Assembly (NCBI GenBank): GCA_946613765.1
Contig: CAMOFW010000024.1
Coordinates: 1-9,840 of the forward strand
DNA: 9,840 nucleotides
Reading direction: 5' to 3'
Source of the DNA: an uncultured Mycoplasmatota bacterium
Lineage (GTDB): Bacteria; Bacillota_I; Bacilli_A; RF39; UBA660
Position numbers and translations under genes: made by a program. This document shows positions 1 through 6,675 of the stretch, one piece after another. Position 1 is the stretch's first letter. The number at the start of each line of letters is the position of its first letter. Below the pieces are notes generated by a model that saw only the letters and a list, made by a program, of their open reading frames with translations, ran no database searches and was not told where the DNA came from.

Positions 1-169
1 AACTCTATTACTTAAATGTATGAAGATTAAAAATATCAAAATTAATAATAAAATATTTAATAATATAACTCTAGCTATAAGTGATACTTATATAAATATA
101 GATGGAGTAGATATACTTTTAAATAATAACTTAAGAAAGGAACTAACAAATGAAGAAACTATTAATTAA
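1..169 (+). CDS. spoIIGA: probable SpoIIGA (pro-SigE processing protease), C-terminal fragment
   Basis: This frame is open from the left edge (first full codon at base 2) to a TAA at 167-169, giving about 55 residues of a longer protein. SpoIIGA is the membrane-bound aspartic protease (peptidase family A8) that removes the pro-sequence of SigE in the mother cell during sporulation. Seen: alternating beta-strand pattern IKNIKINNK, then ITLAISDTYIN, then DGVDILLNNNL. This resembles the end of SpoIIGA proteins, where a final strand is followed by a 'dG-Y-aLL-p-L' motif. The catalytic domain and membrane segments lie outside the window. The strongest support is context: spoIIGA normally sits directly upstream of sigE, and here the frame overlaps the sigE start by 20 bases, implying co-transcription. 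The fragment is too short for a firm call by sequence alone. Confidence 0.6.
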   Translation, partial: TLLLKCMKIKNIKINNKIFNNITLAISDTYINIDGVDILLNNNLRKELTNEETIN

Positions 170-836
170 AATACTAAAATTATTACATATTAATGAATGC
201 TATTATGCATCTAATTTAGAAAGTTTATTACCACCACTATCTAAAGAAGAGGAACATAAATATATTATTCAAAATATGCAAGGTGATATTAAGGCAAGAA
301 ATATACTTATTGAACATAATCTAAGATTAGTAGTATTCTTAGCTAAAAAGTTTGAAAATACATCATTTGATTTAGAGGACTTAGTTAGTATTGGTACAAT
401 AGGTTTAATTAAAGGTGTTAAAACATATAAACTAGATAAAAATATTAAATTAGCAACCTATGCATCACGTTGTATATCTAATGAAATACTAATGTTTTTA
501 AGAAAAAATAAAAAAGTAACTAATGAAATATCACTAGAAGATACAATTAACTATGATGCAGAAGGAAATGCCCTTAGTCTAGAAGATATTTTGGGTACAG
601 ACATAGATATAGTAGATAAAAATTATCAAGACAAAAATAATAAAGAACTATTAGAAAAAGAAATATCTAAATTACCTGCTAGAGATAAAGAAATAATGAT
701 AAAAAGATATGGATTATACAATACTAAAGAATATACTCAAAAAGAGGTAGCAGATTTACTTAACATATCCCAAAGTTATATATCTAGAATTGAAAAGAAA
801 GTAATAAAAAGAATTAAATATTTATTAAAAATATAA
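150..836 (+). CDS. sigE: RNA polymerase sporulation sigma factor SigE (pro-protein)
   Basis: A sigma-70 family factor that directs early mother-cell transcription during sporulation. The 228 residues contain a basic, hydrophobic N-terminus (residues 1-15), the conserved LPPLSKEEE (27-35), region 2 with IEHNLRLVV, KKFENTSFDLEDL and SIGTIGLIKGV (54-90), KLATYASRCISNEILMFLR (100-118), and region 4 with the recognition helix-turn-helix TQKEVADLLNISQSYISR (196-213). These match SigE closely and SigK less well; the tyrosine pair in ECYYAS (16-21) aligns with the B. subtilis pro-SigE cleavage site. By that alignment the pro-sequence is about 18 residues instead of 27. The start is ATG 150, with AAAGGAA at 136-142 seven bases upstream. 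It overlaps the end of the probable spoIIGA. The usual downstream gene sigG is absent; a minus-strand gene follows. Confidence 0.92.
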   Translation: MKKLLIKILKLLHINECYYASNLESLLPPLSKEEEHKYIIQNMQGDIKARNILIEHNLRLVVFLAKKFENTSFDLEDLVSIGTIGLIKGVKTYKLDKNIKLATYASRCISNEILMFLRKNKKVTNEISLEDTINYDAEGNALSLEDILGTDIDIVDKNYQDKNNKELLEKEISKLPARDKEIMIKRYGLYNTKEYTQKEVADLLNISQSYISRIEKKVIKRIKYLLKI

Positions 837-863
837 AAAACTAACTAAAAAGTTAGTTTTTTT
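835..863. terminator. bidirectional intrinsic terminator between sigE and the 252-aa gene
   Basis: A perfect 12-bp stem, AAAAAACTAACT (835-846) and AGTTAGTTTTTT (851-862), closes over an AAAA loop. It ends in a T run on the plus strand and, read on the other strand, in another T run from the A tract. The sigE stop codon lies at its left edge (834-836), and the last codons and stop of the convergent minus-strand gene lie inside it. It should therefore end both transcripts. Confidence 0.88.
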
Positions 864-1603
864 GATATAGTCATAGATCTTTGTTTATCTATACCAAATA
901 TAAATGTTCTACTATTATCTATATTAGTTCTATAATCACTTATTTTTATACTTGTACTAGTATCAACATCTTGAATATTTTCTAATATATAATTTGAAAA
1001 TTGAGGTCTTTCAAATTGGATTGCTAAAGTATCATCTAAAACTTTAGCAATAAATTCCTTATTAACTTTAATATTATATAATAATGTTAAAAGTAATTGA
1101 TCATTATAAGAATCATAAGATAATAAACTGTTATATGTGTTATTACTTTCATTGATAAATATATTAATTTCATTTAATGTAGTATACATTACAGCAGGTA
1201 TAACATCTAATGATCTCATATTATCTCTTTTAATTAATTTAACAAAATCACTTTTATAAATATTAGCTACTGCTTCAATAAATTCTGAATGTTTTTTAAT
1301 TTTCATATATGGACAATTAGTGTAAACTTTATTATTAGCAAAATCAATACCAATAGAAGCATAACTATAATTCATTTGTTCCGCTCTTAAAAGACCACCT
1401 TTATCAGATGCCATGGTATATTTAAAAATAATAACAAAATCATTTATAGTTGGTCCACATGGATATAAAACAAATCCACAATCACCAATTTTTGGACTAA
1501 TATTAACGTATTTTTTTAAATCATCAAGTTGTTGTTTGCTACTTTGGTATACGTTTCTTAAACCAAGTAGTATTTCTCTGGTGTCATATACTTCCTTAAA
1601 CAT
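845..1603 (-). CDS. hypothetical protein, 252 aa, function unknown
   Basis: I do not recognise this protein. The chosen start is ATG at 1603, eight bases after a strong AAAGGGG Shine-Dalgarno (1612-1618); a GTG three codons earlier overlaps that Shine-Dalgarno and is rejected. Visible: a helical, charged N-terminus (residues 4-33, possibly a short coiled coil), then a beta-rich part with IGDCGFVLYPCG (39-50), FVIIFKYTM (56-64) and SYASIGIDFANNKVY (80-94). A mixed helical region with a Tyr/Asn/Ser-rich stretch around 150-168 follows. It has three cysteines (42, 49, 97), no signal peptide and no membrane segment, so it is probably cytosolic. It is a single-gene unit with its own SigA promoter and a shared terminator, lying between sigE and the rlmN operon. 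Codon use looks like that of its neighbours. No function is proposed. Confidence 0.8.
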   Translation of the reverse strand: MFKEVYDTREILLGLRNVYQSSKQQLDDLKKYVNISPKIGDCGFVLYPCGPTINDFVIIFKYTMASDKGGLLRAEQMNYSYASIGIDFANNKVYTNCPYMKIKKHSEFIEAVANIYKSDFVKLIKRDNMRSLDVIPAVMYTTLNEINIFINESNNTYNSLLSYDSYNDQLLLTLLYNIKVNKEFIAKVLDDTLAIQFERPQFSNYILENIQDVDTSTSIKISDYRTNIDNSRTFIFGIDKQRSMTISKKLTF

Positions 1604-1606
1604 AAG

Positions 1607-1627
1607 TAACACCCCTTTAGGTGATTA
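1607..1627 (-). promoter_or_regulatory. Shine-Dalgarno within a small inverted repeat, leader of the 252-aa gene
   Basis: On the minus strand TAA-T-CACC and GGTGTTA can pair (one bulged T) around a six-base loop that contains most of the AAAGGGG Shine-Dalgarno (1612-1618). The Shine-Dalgarno with eight-base spacing decides the ATG start at 1603. The pairing could hide the ribosome site or be a protein-binding site, but it is short and may be coincidental. Confidence 0.45.
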
Positions 1628-1629
1628 GT

Positions 1630-1658
1630 ATTATATAATAAAATATCTTAACTGTCAA
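1630..1658 (-). promoter_or_regulatory. consensus SigA promoter of the 252-aa gene
   Basis: Read on the minus strand: TTGACA (plus 1653-1658), exactly 17 bases, TATAAT (plus 1630-1635). Both hexamers are perfect consensus with optimal spacing, giving a leader of roughly 20 bases before the ATG at 1603. The downstream sequence TATAATACTAATC and the upstream TATTTTATGT resemble those at the other minus-strand promoter (7735-7763). Confidence 0.85.
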
Positions 1659-1668
1659 TTAGCCTTAT

Positions 1669-1707
1669 TACATAAAATAATTACTAAAACTATCGTATTT
1701 TTATGTA
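1669..1707. repeat. 9-bp inverted repeat between divergent promoters
   Basis: TACATAAAA (1669-1677) and its exact reverse complement TTTTATGTA (1699-1707) are separated by 21 bases, about three helical turns centre to centre. They lie between the minus-strand promoter and the rlmN -10 box. This could be an operator for one or both promoters. In DNA this AT-rich, such a repeat can also occur by chance. Confidence 0.3.
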
Positions 1708-1712
1708 TTATT

Positions 1713-1721
1713 TGATATAAT
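1713..1721 (+). promoter_or_regulatory. extended -10 promoter for the rlmN operon
   Basis: TGATATAAT is a consensus TATAAT (1716-1721) with an upstream TG (1713-1714), the extended -10 form that can work without a good -35. No convincing -35 is seen about 17 bases upstream. Transcription would begin near 1727-1729, leaving a very short leader before the ATG at 1739. This argues against the GTG codons at 1727 and 1730 as starts. Confidence 0.6.
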
Positions 1722-1728
1722 TAATAGT

Positions 1729-1733
1729 GGTGA
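1729..1733 (+). promoter_or_regulatory. ribosome binding site GGTGA deciding the rlmN start
   Basis: GGTGA matches the GGTGAT portion of the anti-Shine-Dalgarno complement and lies five bases before ATG 1739. It overlaps the GTG codons that would otherwise extend the frame, so ATG 1739 is preferred. Confidence 0.5.
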
Positions 1734-1738
1734 AGCAT

Positions 1739-2758
1739 ATGCTAAATATTTATGGATTAACAAGAAAACAACTAGAGGATTATTTTGAATCTATTGGTGA
1801 AAAAAAGTTTAAAGCTCAACAAGTTTATGAGTGGTTATATCAAAAGAAAGAATCTAATTTTGATAATTTTTCTAATATCAAAAAAGATGTTATTGAAAAA
1901 TTAAAAAATGACTTTACCAATAATAAAATTAAAATAATAAGAAAACAATCATCTACAGATACTTATAAATATTTATTTGAACTAGAAGATAAGAATTATA
2001 TAGAAGCAGTAGTTATGGTACATAACTATGGTAATAGTATATGTGTATCTTCACAAGTTGGATGTAACATGGGATGTGCATTCTGCGAATCAGGTAGATT
2101 AAAAAAAGTAAGAAATTTAGAAACTTATGAAATAGTAGAACAAATACTACTAATCGAAGAAGATCTAAATATTAGATTATCTTCAGTAGTAGTTATGGGT
2201 ATTGGTGAACCATTTGATAATTATGATAATATTATTAATTTCTTATATATAATTAATGATGCTAAAGGATTAGCAATAGGTTCAAGACATATAACTGTAT
2301 CAACAAGTGGATTAGTACCTAAAATATTAGAGTTTGCTAATATTCCACTTCAAATAAATTTAGCTGTATCTCTTCATGCTCCATATGATGAGTTAAGAAG
2401 TAAACTAATGCCTGTTAACAAAGCGTATAATATTGACACTTTAATGAGTGCAATTAAAGAATATTATAGTAAAACTAATAGACGAGTTACTATAGAATAT
2501 GTTATGCTTAAAGGGGTTAATGATAGTGAAAGTGATGCAATTAAGTTAGCTAAATTACTTAAAGGTATGAATGTATATGTTAACTTAATTCCATATAATG
2601 AAACTAATCATATAGAATTTAAAAAGTCTAATAAAGATAACATCTTAAAGTTTGGTAAAATCTTACAAGATAATAATATTACAGTAACCATAAGAAAAGA
2701 ATATGGTGGCCAAATAGATGCTGCTTGTGGACAATTAAGATCAAAGGAGGTAGAGTAA
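1739..2758 (+). CDS. rlmN: 23S rRNA (adenine2503-C2)-methyltransferase RlmN
   Basis: A radical-SAM enzyme that methylates C2 of A2503 in 23S rRNA (and A37 of some tRNAs in characterised members). It is cytosolic and acts at the peptidyl-transferase region. Numbered from ATG 1739 (339 aa, normal length): an N-terminal RNA-binding helical domain (1-85), the CX3CX2C cluster motif CNMGCAFC (Cys109, 113, 116), Cys102 seven residues before the cluster as in the family (ICVSSQVGC), SAM-binding GIGEP, the HITVSTSG and LAVSLHA strands, and the C-terminal methyl-carrying cysteine in AACGQL (Cys330). All catalytic cysteines are present. The residues after the cluster read ESGRLKKVRNL instead of the more common ATG or AST form. 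It is the first gene of the five-gene operon; its TAA overlaps the prpC ATG by one base. Confidence 0.95.
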   Translation: MLNIYGLTRKQLEDYFESIGEKKFKAQQVYEWLYQKKESNFDNFSNIKKDVIEKLKNDFTNNKIKIIRKQSSTDTYKYLFELEDKNYIEAVVMVHNYGNSICVSSQVGCNMGCAFCESGRLKKVRNLETYEIVEQILLIEEDLNIRLSSVVVMGIGEPFDNYDNIINFLYIINDAKGLAIGSRHITVSTSGLVPKILEFANIPLQINLAVSLHAPYDELRSKLMPVNKAYNIDTLMSAIKEYYSKTNRRVTIEYVMLKGVNDSESDAIKLAKLLKGMNVYVNLIPYNETNHIEFKKSNKDNILKFGKILQDNNITVTIRKEYGGQIDAACGQLRSKEVE

Positions 2759-3504
2759 TGAAATCATTTTATTTAACTGATGCCGGTAAGGTAAGAAGTC
2801 ACAATGAAGATTCTGTTACAATATTAAAAAATAGCAACAATGAGTACTTGATGATTGTTGCCGACGGTATGGGTGGACATAGAGCAGGTGAAGTTGCATC
2901 ATCTATGGTTGTAACTCACATGGGTAAACGTTTTAGTGAAATATCTTCTATTGGAAATAAAGTTGATGCTATAAATTGGTTAAATGATAACATATCTGAA
3001 ATTAATCAAAATATATTTAATTATACTATTGATCATCCAGAAAGTGCTGGTATGGGTACAACAGTAGTTTTAGCACTACTAACAAAAGATTATTTAATCT
3101 TTGGTAATATTGGTGATTCATCTGGATTTGCTATAAAGAATAATAAATTACACAAAGTAACACATGATCATACTTTAGTTAATTTACTTGTTGAAGCAGG
3201 TGATTTAACTGAAGAAGAAGCTAAATACCATCCAAAGAAAAATGTTTTAATGAAAGCACTTGGTGGTAGTGAAAAAGTAGAATTAGATATCTTTGATGTA
3301 GATACATCTGCTGAAGGTATTCTTCTATGCTCTGATGGATTAACAAACATGTTAACAACAGAACAAATTGAAAAAGTACTAGAAGATCAAGAACTTGATA
3401 TTGAAGAAAAAGTAATAAAACTAATTAGAAAGTGTAACGCTAGAGGGGGAAACGATAACATTTCTATTGCATATTTAGTAAAAGAAAGTGGTGAACTAGC
3501 ATGA
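2758..3504 (+). CDS. prpC: PP2C-type protein phosphatase PrpC/Stp
   Basis: A metal-dependent (PPM/PP2C) Ser/Thr phosphatase that reverses phosphorylation by the kinase encoded next to it. The start is ATG 2758, with AAAGGAGG upstream and a TAATG overlap with rlmN; an in-frame ATG 11 codons earlier lies inside rlmN and lacks a ribosome site. Length 248 aa, typical for soluble bacterial PrpC/Stp. Motifs: VRSHNEDS (12-19), VADGMGGHRAGEVAS (34-48), GMGTTVV (98-104), NIGDSS (117-122), CSDGL (191-195) and GGNDNIS (230-236). The metal-binding acidic residues Asp18, Asp36, Asp193 and Asp233 are all present. The usual GDSR is GDSS, a small deviation near the flap region. No membrane segment is seen. 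ATGA overlap with prkC implies translational coupling of phosphatase and kinase. Confidence 0.95.
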   Translation: MKSFYLTDAGKVRSHNEDSVTILKNSNNEYLMIVADGMGGHRAGEVASSMVVTHMGKRFSEISSIGNKVDAINWLNDNISEINQNIFNYTIDHPESAGMGTTVVLALLTKDYLIFGNIGDSSGFAIKNNKLHKVTHDHTLVNLLVEAGDLTEEEAKYHPKKNVLMKALGGSEKVELDIFDVDTSAEGILLCSDGLTNMLTTEQIEKVLEDQELDIEEKVIKLIRKCNARGGNDNISIAYLVKESGELA

Positions 3505-5210
3505 TAATGAGAGGTCAAAGAATCAACGACCGTTATCAAATTATTAAATCTATTGGTGAAGGTGGTATGGCTAATGTATATTTAGCTTTAGATACTATCC
3601 TAGATAGAAATGTAGCAGTAAAAGTTTTAAGAGGAGATTTGGCTAACGATGATAAATTTGTTAGACGTTTCCAAAGAGAAGCCTTATCTGCATCGTCTTT
3701 ATCTCATCCAAACATTGTTGAAGTATATGATGTAGGTGAAGATAATGGTAACTATTATATAGTTATGGAATATATTGAAGGAAAACAATTAAAAGAATTA
3801 CTTAAGAAAAGAGAAAAATTAACTTTATCTGAAGTAATTGATATAATGCTTCAAATAACTGATGGTATGAGTGTTGCTCATGATGCCTATATAATCCATA
3901 GAGATATTAAACCACAAAACATTATGATATTAGATAATGGTATGGTTAAAATAACTGACTTTGGTATTGCAATGGCAATGAATTCAACACAATTAACTCA
4001 AACTAATTCAGTTATGGGCTCAGTTCATTACTTACCACCAGAACAAGCATCTGGTAAGAGTGCAACACTTCAAAGTGATATTTACTCAATGGGTATTTTA
4101 ATGTATGAATTATTAACAGGTAAATTACCATACAAAGGTGATAACGCTGTTGAAATAGCACTTAAACATTTAAAAGAACCATTCCCAAGTGTAAGAAGTG
4201 AATTACCTGATATTCCTCAATCAGTTGAAAATATTATCTTAAAAGCAACAGCAAAGAATCCTAAAAATAGATATGCTGATGCTAAAGAAATGTATAATGA
4301 TTTAAAAACTTGTCTTGATGAATCAAGAGAAAAAGAAGAAAAAATTAAATTTAAATATCCTGAAGGAGATAGTGAAGCAAGTGTTGTTAAAGACTTAAAG
4401 AAGAAAACTTCACTAGATGATGAAGGAAATGTAATAGCAAAACAAGTTACAAATGATGATGTTAAAAAAGATAATAAAATAGTATTAATTTTAGCAACAA
4501 TATTTGTTGGTATACTTGCTATTATTACAGCAATAATTATATTACTACCACTAATGACTAATGCTAAAGAAGTAAAAGTTCCAGATGTAACTGGAATGAG
4601 TCAAAGTGAAGCTGTTAAAGAATTACAAGATGCTGGATTTAAGGTAGCAGATGACATGGAAGAAATAGCATCTGATGACGTTGAAGAAGGTAAGATTGTT
4701 AAATCTAAACCAGTAGCAGGAACTAAGAAAACAAAAGGAACTGAAGTAACATTATATGTTTCTTCAGGAGATGCAACATATCAATTAGAAGATTATACAG
4801 GAAAGAATTATCTAACAGTACAAGGTACTTTAGAGGCTTATGGTATATATGTACTAATTGAGAAAAAAGATGTTGAAGATCCAGAAAAATATGAGGGTAG
4901 TGAAGTAATAGGACAAAGCGTTGCAGCTGGAGAAAGAGTTGCAGCTAAAGATACTGTTACATTATATATTCCAAATATAACAGTTAAATATCCAGACTTC
5001 TCAACTTATACAGTAGATCAAGTTAAAGAATTCTGTGAAAAGAATGATGTTAATTTGGTTATTAATCCTGAAGGTGCAACAAAAGGTGCAATCACTAAAC
5101 AATCTAGACCAGCAGGAACAACTGTAGCAGCAGGAACTACACTAACTATTACTGTTGATACTACACAAGAAACTGAAGATGATTGTACTGGCGACTTCTG
5201 TGGAGAATAA
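3501..5210 (+). CDS. prkC: PASTA-domain serine/threonine protein kinase PrkC/Stk
   Basis: A membrane kinase whose extracellular PASTA domains sense peptidoglycan fragments in characterised Bacillota, affecting cell wall growth and, in Bacillus, spore germination. The 569 residues contain a Hanks-type kinase domain (about 12-270): glycine loop GEGGMANVY (19-27), Lys41 in VAVKVL, catalytic HRDIKPQN (133-140), DFG (153-155), and an activation loop rich in Ser/Thr (161-170) ending in GSVHYLPPEQ. An acidic/basic juxtamembrane linker (270-325), one membrane helix (326-350), and three PASTA repeats (about 356-421, 425-490, 495-553) follow. The start is ATG 3501, overlapping the prpC stop (ATGA); ATG 3507 is a possible alternative. 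The protein ends in an acidic tail with two cysteines (562 and 567), and the third PASTA repeat carries Cys512, which is unusual outside the membrane. Tandem TAA stops are followed by rsgA. Confidence 0.95.
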   Translation: MIMRGQRINDRYQIIKSIGEGGMANVYLALDTILDRNVAVKVLRGDLANDDKFVRRFQREALSASSLSHPNIVEVYDVGEDNGNYYIVMEYIEGKQLKELLKKREKLTLSEVIDIMLQITDGMSVAHDAYIIHRDIKPQNIMILDNGMVKITDFGIAMAMNSTQLTQTNSVMGSVHYLPPEQASGKSATLQSDIYSMGILMYELLTGKLPYKGDNAVEIALKHLKEPFPSVRSELPDIPQSVENIILKATAKNPKNRYADAKEMYNDLKTCLDESREKEEKIKFKYPEGDSEASVVKDLKKKTSLDDEGNVIAKQVTNDDVKKDNKIVLILATIFVGILAIITAIIILLPLMTNAKEVKVPDVTGMSQSEAVKELQDAGFKVADDMEEIASDDVEEGKIVKSKPVAGTKKTKGTEVTLYVSSGDATYQLEDYTGKNYLTVQGTLEAYGIYVLIEKKDVEDPEKYEGSEVIGQSVAAGERVAAKDTVTLYIPNITVKYPDFSTYTVDQVKEFCEKNDVNLVINPEGATKGAITKQSRPAGTTVAAGTTLTITVDTTQETEDDCTGDFCGE

Positions 5211-5213
5211 TAA

Positions 5214-6032
5214 ATGAATGGTAAAATAATTAAAAATATAAGTAATTTATATAGTGTATTAACAAAAGATAAAGTATATAATTGTAAACCAAGAGGAAAG
5301 TTTAGAAACCAAAACATAACTCCTTTGGTAGGGGACGAAGTAGTAATTGATCCACAAAACAATTATATACTTGATATCTTACCTAGAAGAAATTACTTAA
5401 ATAGACCTGCAATTTCTAATGTTGATTACTGCGTAGTCTTAACATCTGTTAAAAGTCCAGATCTATCTTTACTACTATTAGATAAACAAATATCATTTTT
5501 AACTATTAATAAAATAACTCCAATTATTATATTTTCTAAATTAGATTTACTTAAAGAAACAAAGGAAATAGATGATTTAAGAAAATATTATGAAAGTATT
5601 GGTATAAAAGTATTTTATAATAATGAAACAAATGATATTAAAAAATATTTAAAAGGTAAAGAAGTAGTATTTACTGGACAATCTGGAGCAGGAAAATCTA
5701 CATTAATAAATAAATTAGGTAATTTAAATATATCTACAAATGAAATATCTAAAGCATTAAATAGAGGTAAACATACAACAAGACATGTTGAAATTTATAA
5801 TGTTGAAGATATTAATATTGCAGATACTCCAGGCTTTAGTGCTCTAGATTTAAATTATACTAAAGAAGAAATCAAAGATTCATTTATTGAATTTAAAGAT
5901 AATGAATGTAGATTTAGAGATTGTATGCATTTAAAAGATAAAGATTGCAATATCAAAGAAAAGGTTGAAAAAGGATTAATATTAAAATCAAGATATGAAA
6001 GTTATGAAAGAATAATAAGTGAGGTAAAATAA
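5214..6032 (+). CDS. rsgA: ribosome small subunit GTPase RsgA (YjeQ/CpgA family)
   Basis: A circularly permuted GTPase that binds the 30S subunit and takes part in its late maturation. In Bacillus the homologue CpgA is a target of the PrkC kinase. The 272 residues contain a short N-terminal OB fold (1-60, with RGKFR and LVGDEVVI), then the permuted G motifs: G4-like SKLD (108-111), G1 P-loop GQSGAGKS (155-162), the G2 threonine in GKHTTRHV (185-192) and G3 DTPGF (204-208). A C-terminal zinc-binding region has Cys232, Cys237, His239 and Cys245. All key residues are present; SKLD in place of NKxD is a mild change of the kind seen in this family. The start is ATG 5214 with GGAG at 5202-5205, three bases after the prkC stop. 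The stop overlaps the rpe start (TAATG). Confidence 0.95.
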   Translation: MNGKIIKNISNLYSVLTKDKVYNCKPRGKFRNQNITPLVGDEVVIDPQNNYILDILPRRNYLNRPAISNVDYCVVLTSVKSPDLSLLLLDKQISFLTINKITPIIIFSKLDLLKETKEIDDLRKYYESIGIKVFYNNETNDIKKYLKGKEVVFTGQSGAGKSTLINKLGNLNISTNEISKALNRGKHTTRHVEIYNVEDINIADTPGFSALDLNYTKEEIKDSFIEFKDNECRFRDCMHLKDKDCNIKEKVEKGLILKSRYESYERIISEVK

Positions 6033-6661
6033 TGTTAATTAGTGTATCATTTTTAAAAAATAAAGATGGAAATATTGAAACTATTAATAAATTAAATAAT
6101 ACTTCTTGTGATTATATTCATATAGATATTATGGATGGTAAATTTACTAAAAATAAGAACTTTGAATATAGTGAAATAGAAGAATTATTTAAAAATAATA
6201 AAAAAAGATTAGATGTACATCTAATGGTAGAAGATGCATACTCCTATATTGAAGATTACATCAAATTAAAACCTGACTTCATAACTTTCCATATTGAATC
6301 TAAAAGTGATATTAATAAATGTATAAAATTAGTTAAAGATAATAATATTAAAGTAGGATTAGCTATTAATCCAGAAACTAGAATATATAGTATATTACCA
6401 TATATTAATGATATTGATTTAGTACTTGTAATGAGTGTTGTACCTGGAGAGGGTGGACAAGCATTTATTAAAGATGTTGTTAAAAAAATAAATGAACTAA
6501 AAGCATTACAAAGAAAATATAAATATGTTATTAATGTAGATGGTGGTATAAATAATGAAACTATTAAATTAGTTAATAGTGACATGATAGTATCAGGATC
6601 ATACATAACTATGTCAGATAACTTTAATGAAAATATAAACAAATTAAAAGAGCAAATATAA
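6032..6661 (+). CDS. rpe: ribulose-phosphate 3-epimerase, divergent
   Basis: Interconverts D-ribulose 5-phosphate and D-xylulose 5-phosphate in the pentose phosphate pathway. It is a cytosolic TIM-barrel metalloenzyme. The 209 residues, slightly short for the family, keep HIDIMDG (30-36, metal ligands His30 and Asp32), VHLMV (62-66, His63), PGEGGQAF (138-145), NVDGGIN (168-174, catalytic Asp170) and the phosphate-binding GSYI (189-192). Several usually conserved positions differ: the N-terminal PSILSAD is VSFLKNK, the GHFVPN loop is GKFTKN, and the MSVNPGFGG loop is MSVVPGEGG. Catalytic residues are intact, so epimerase activity is likely, with Ru5P as the best-supported substrate from its operon position. 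Last gene of the rlmN operon; thiN, which follows rpe in B. subtilis, is not present. The start overlaps the rsgA stop by one base, and the final codons lie in the terminator hairpin. Confidence 0.88.
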   Translation: MLISVSFLKNKDGNIETINKLNNTSCDYIHIDIMDGKFTKNKNFEYSEIEELFKNNKKRLDVHLMVEDAYSYIEDYIKLKPDFITFHIESKSDINKCIKLVKDNNIKVGLAINPETRIYSILPYINDIDLVLVMSVVPGEGGQAFIKDVVKKINELKALQRKYKYVINVDGGINNETIKLVNSDMIVSGSYITMSDNFNENINKLKEQI

Positions 6662-6675
6662 ATTATTTGCTCTTT
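6647..6675. terminator. bidirectional hairpin terminator between rpe and the 346-aa gene
   Basis: A perfect 12-bp stem, AAAGAGCAAATA (6647-6658) and TATTTGCTCTTT (6664-6675), closes over a five-base TAAAT loop. It ends in TTTATT on the plus strand and in TTTAATTT on the minus strand. Both stop codons (rpe 6659-6661; minus-strand gene 6663-6665) lie in or beside the loop, so one palindrome encodes the last residues of both proteins in different frames. The T tracts are short and interrupted, so it may be less efficient than the hairpin at 835-863. Confidence 0.78.

Noticed and set aside
1604..1612. GTG start three codons upstream for the 252-aa gene
   Set aside because: The GTG overlaps the Shine-Dalgarno AAAGGGG, which is correctly spaced for the ATG at 1603.
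1413..1628. Plus-strand open frame opposite the 252-aa gene
   Set aside because: No ribosome site, and it reads through the promoter region of the better-supported minus-strand gene.
1727..1738. GTG starts for rlmN
   Set aside because: They coincide with the predicted transcription start and overlap the ribosome site; ATG 1739 fits better.
2725..2757. Upstream ATG for prpC
   Set aside because: It lies in the rlmN coding end without a ribosome site; ATG 2758 follows AAAGGAGG and begins the family's normal N-terminus.
5018..5362. Open frame on the minus strand across the prkC-rsgA junction
   Set aside because: It is antisense to two clearly identified genes and lacks any family motif; similar antisense frames at 3168-3350, 6256-6642, 7760-7999 and 9466-9687 were rejected for the same reason.
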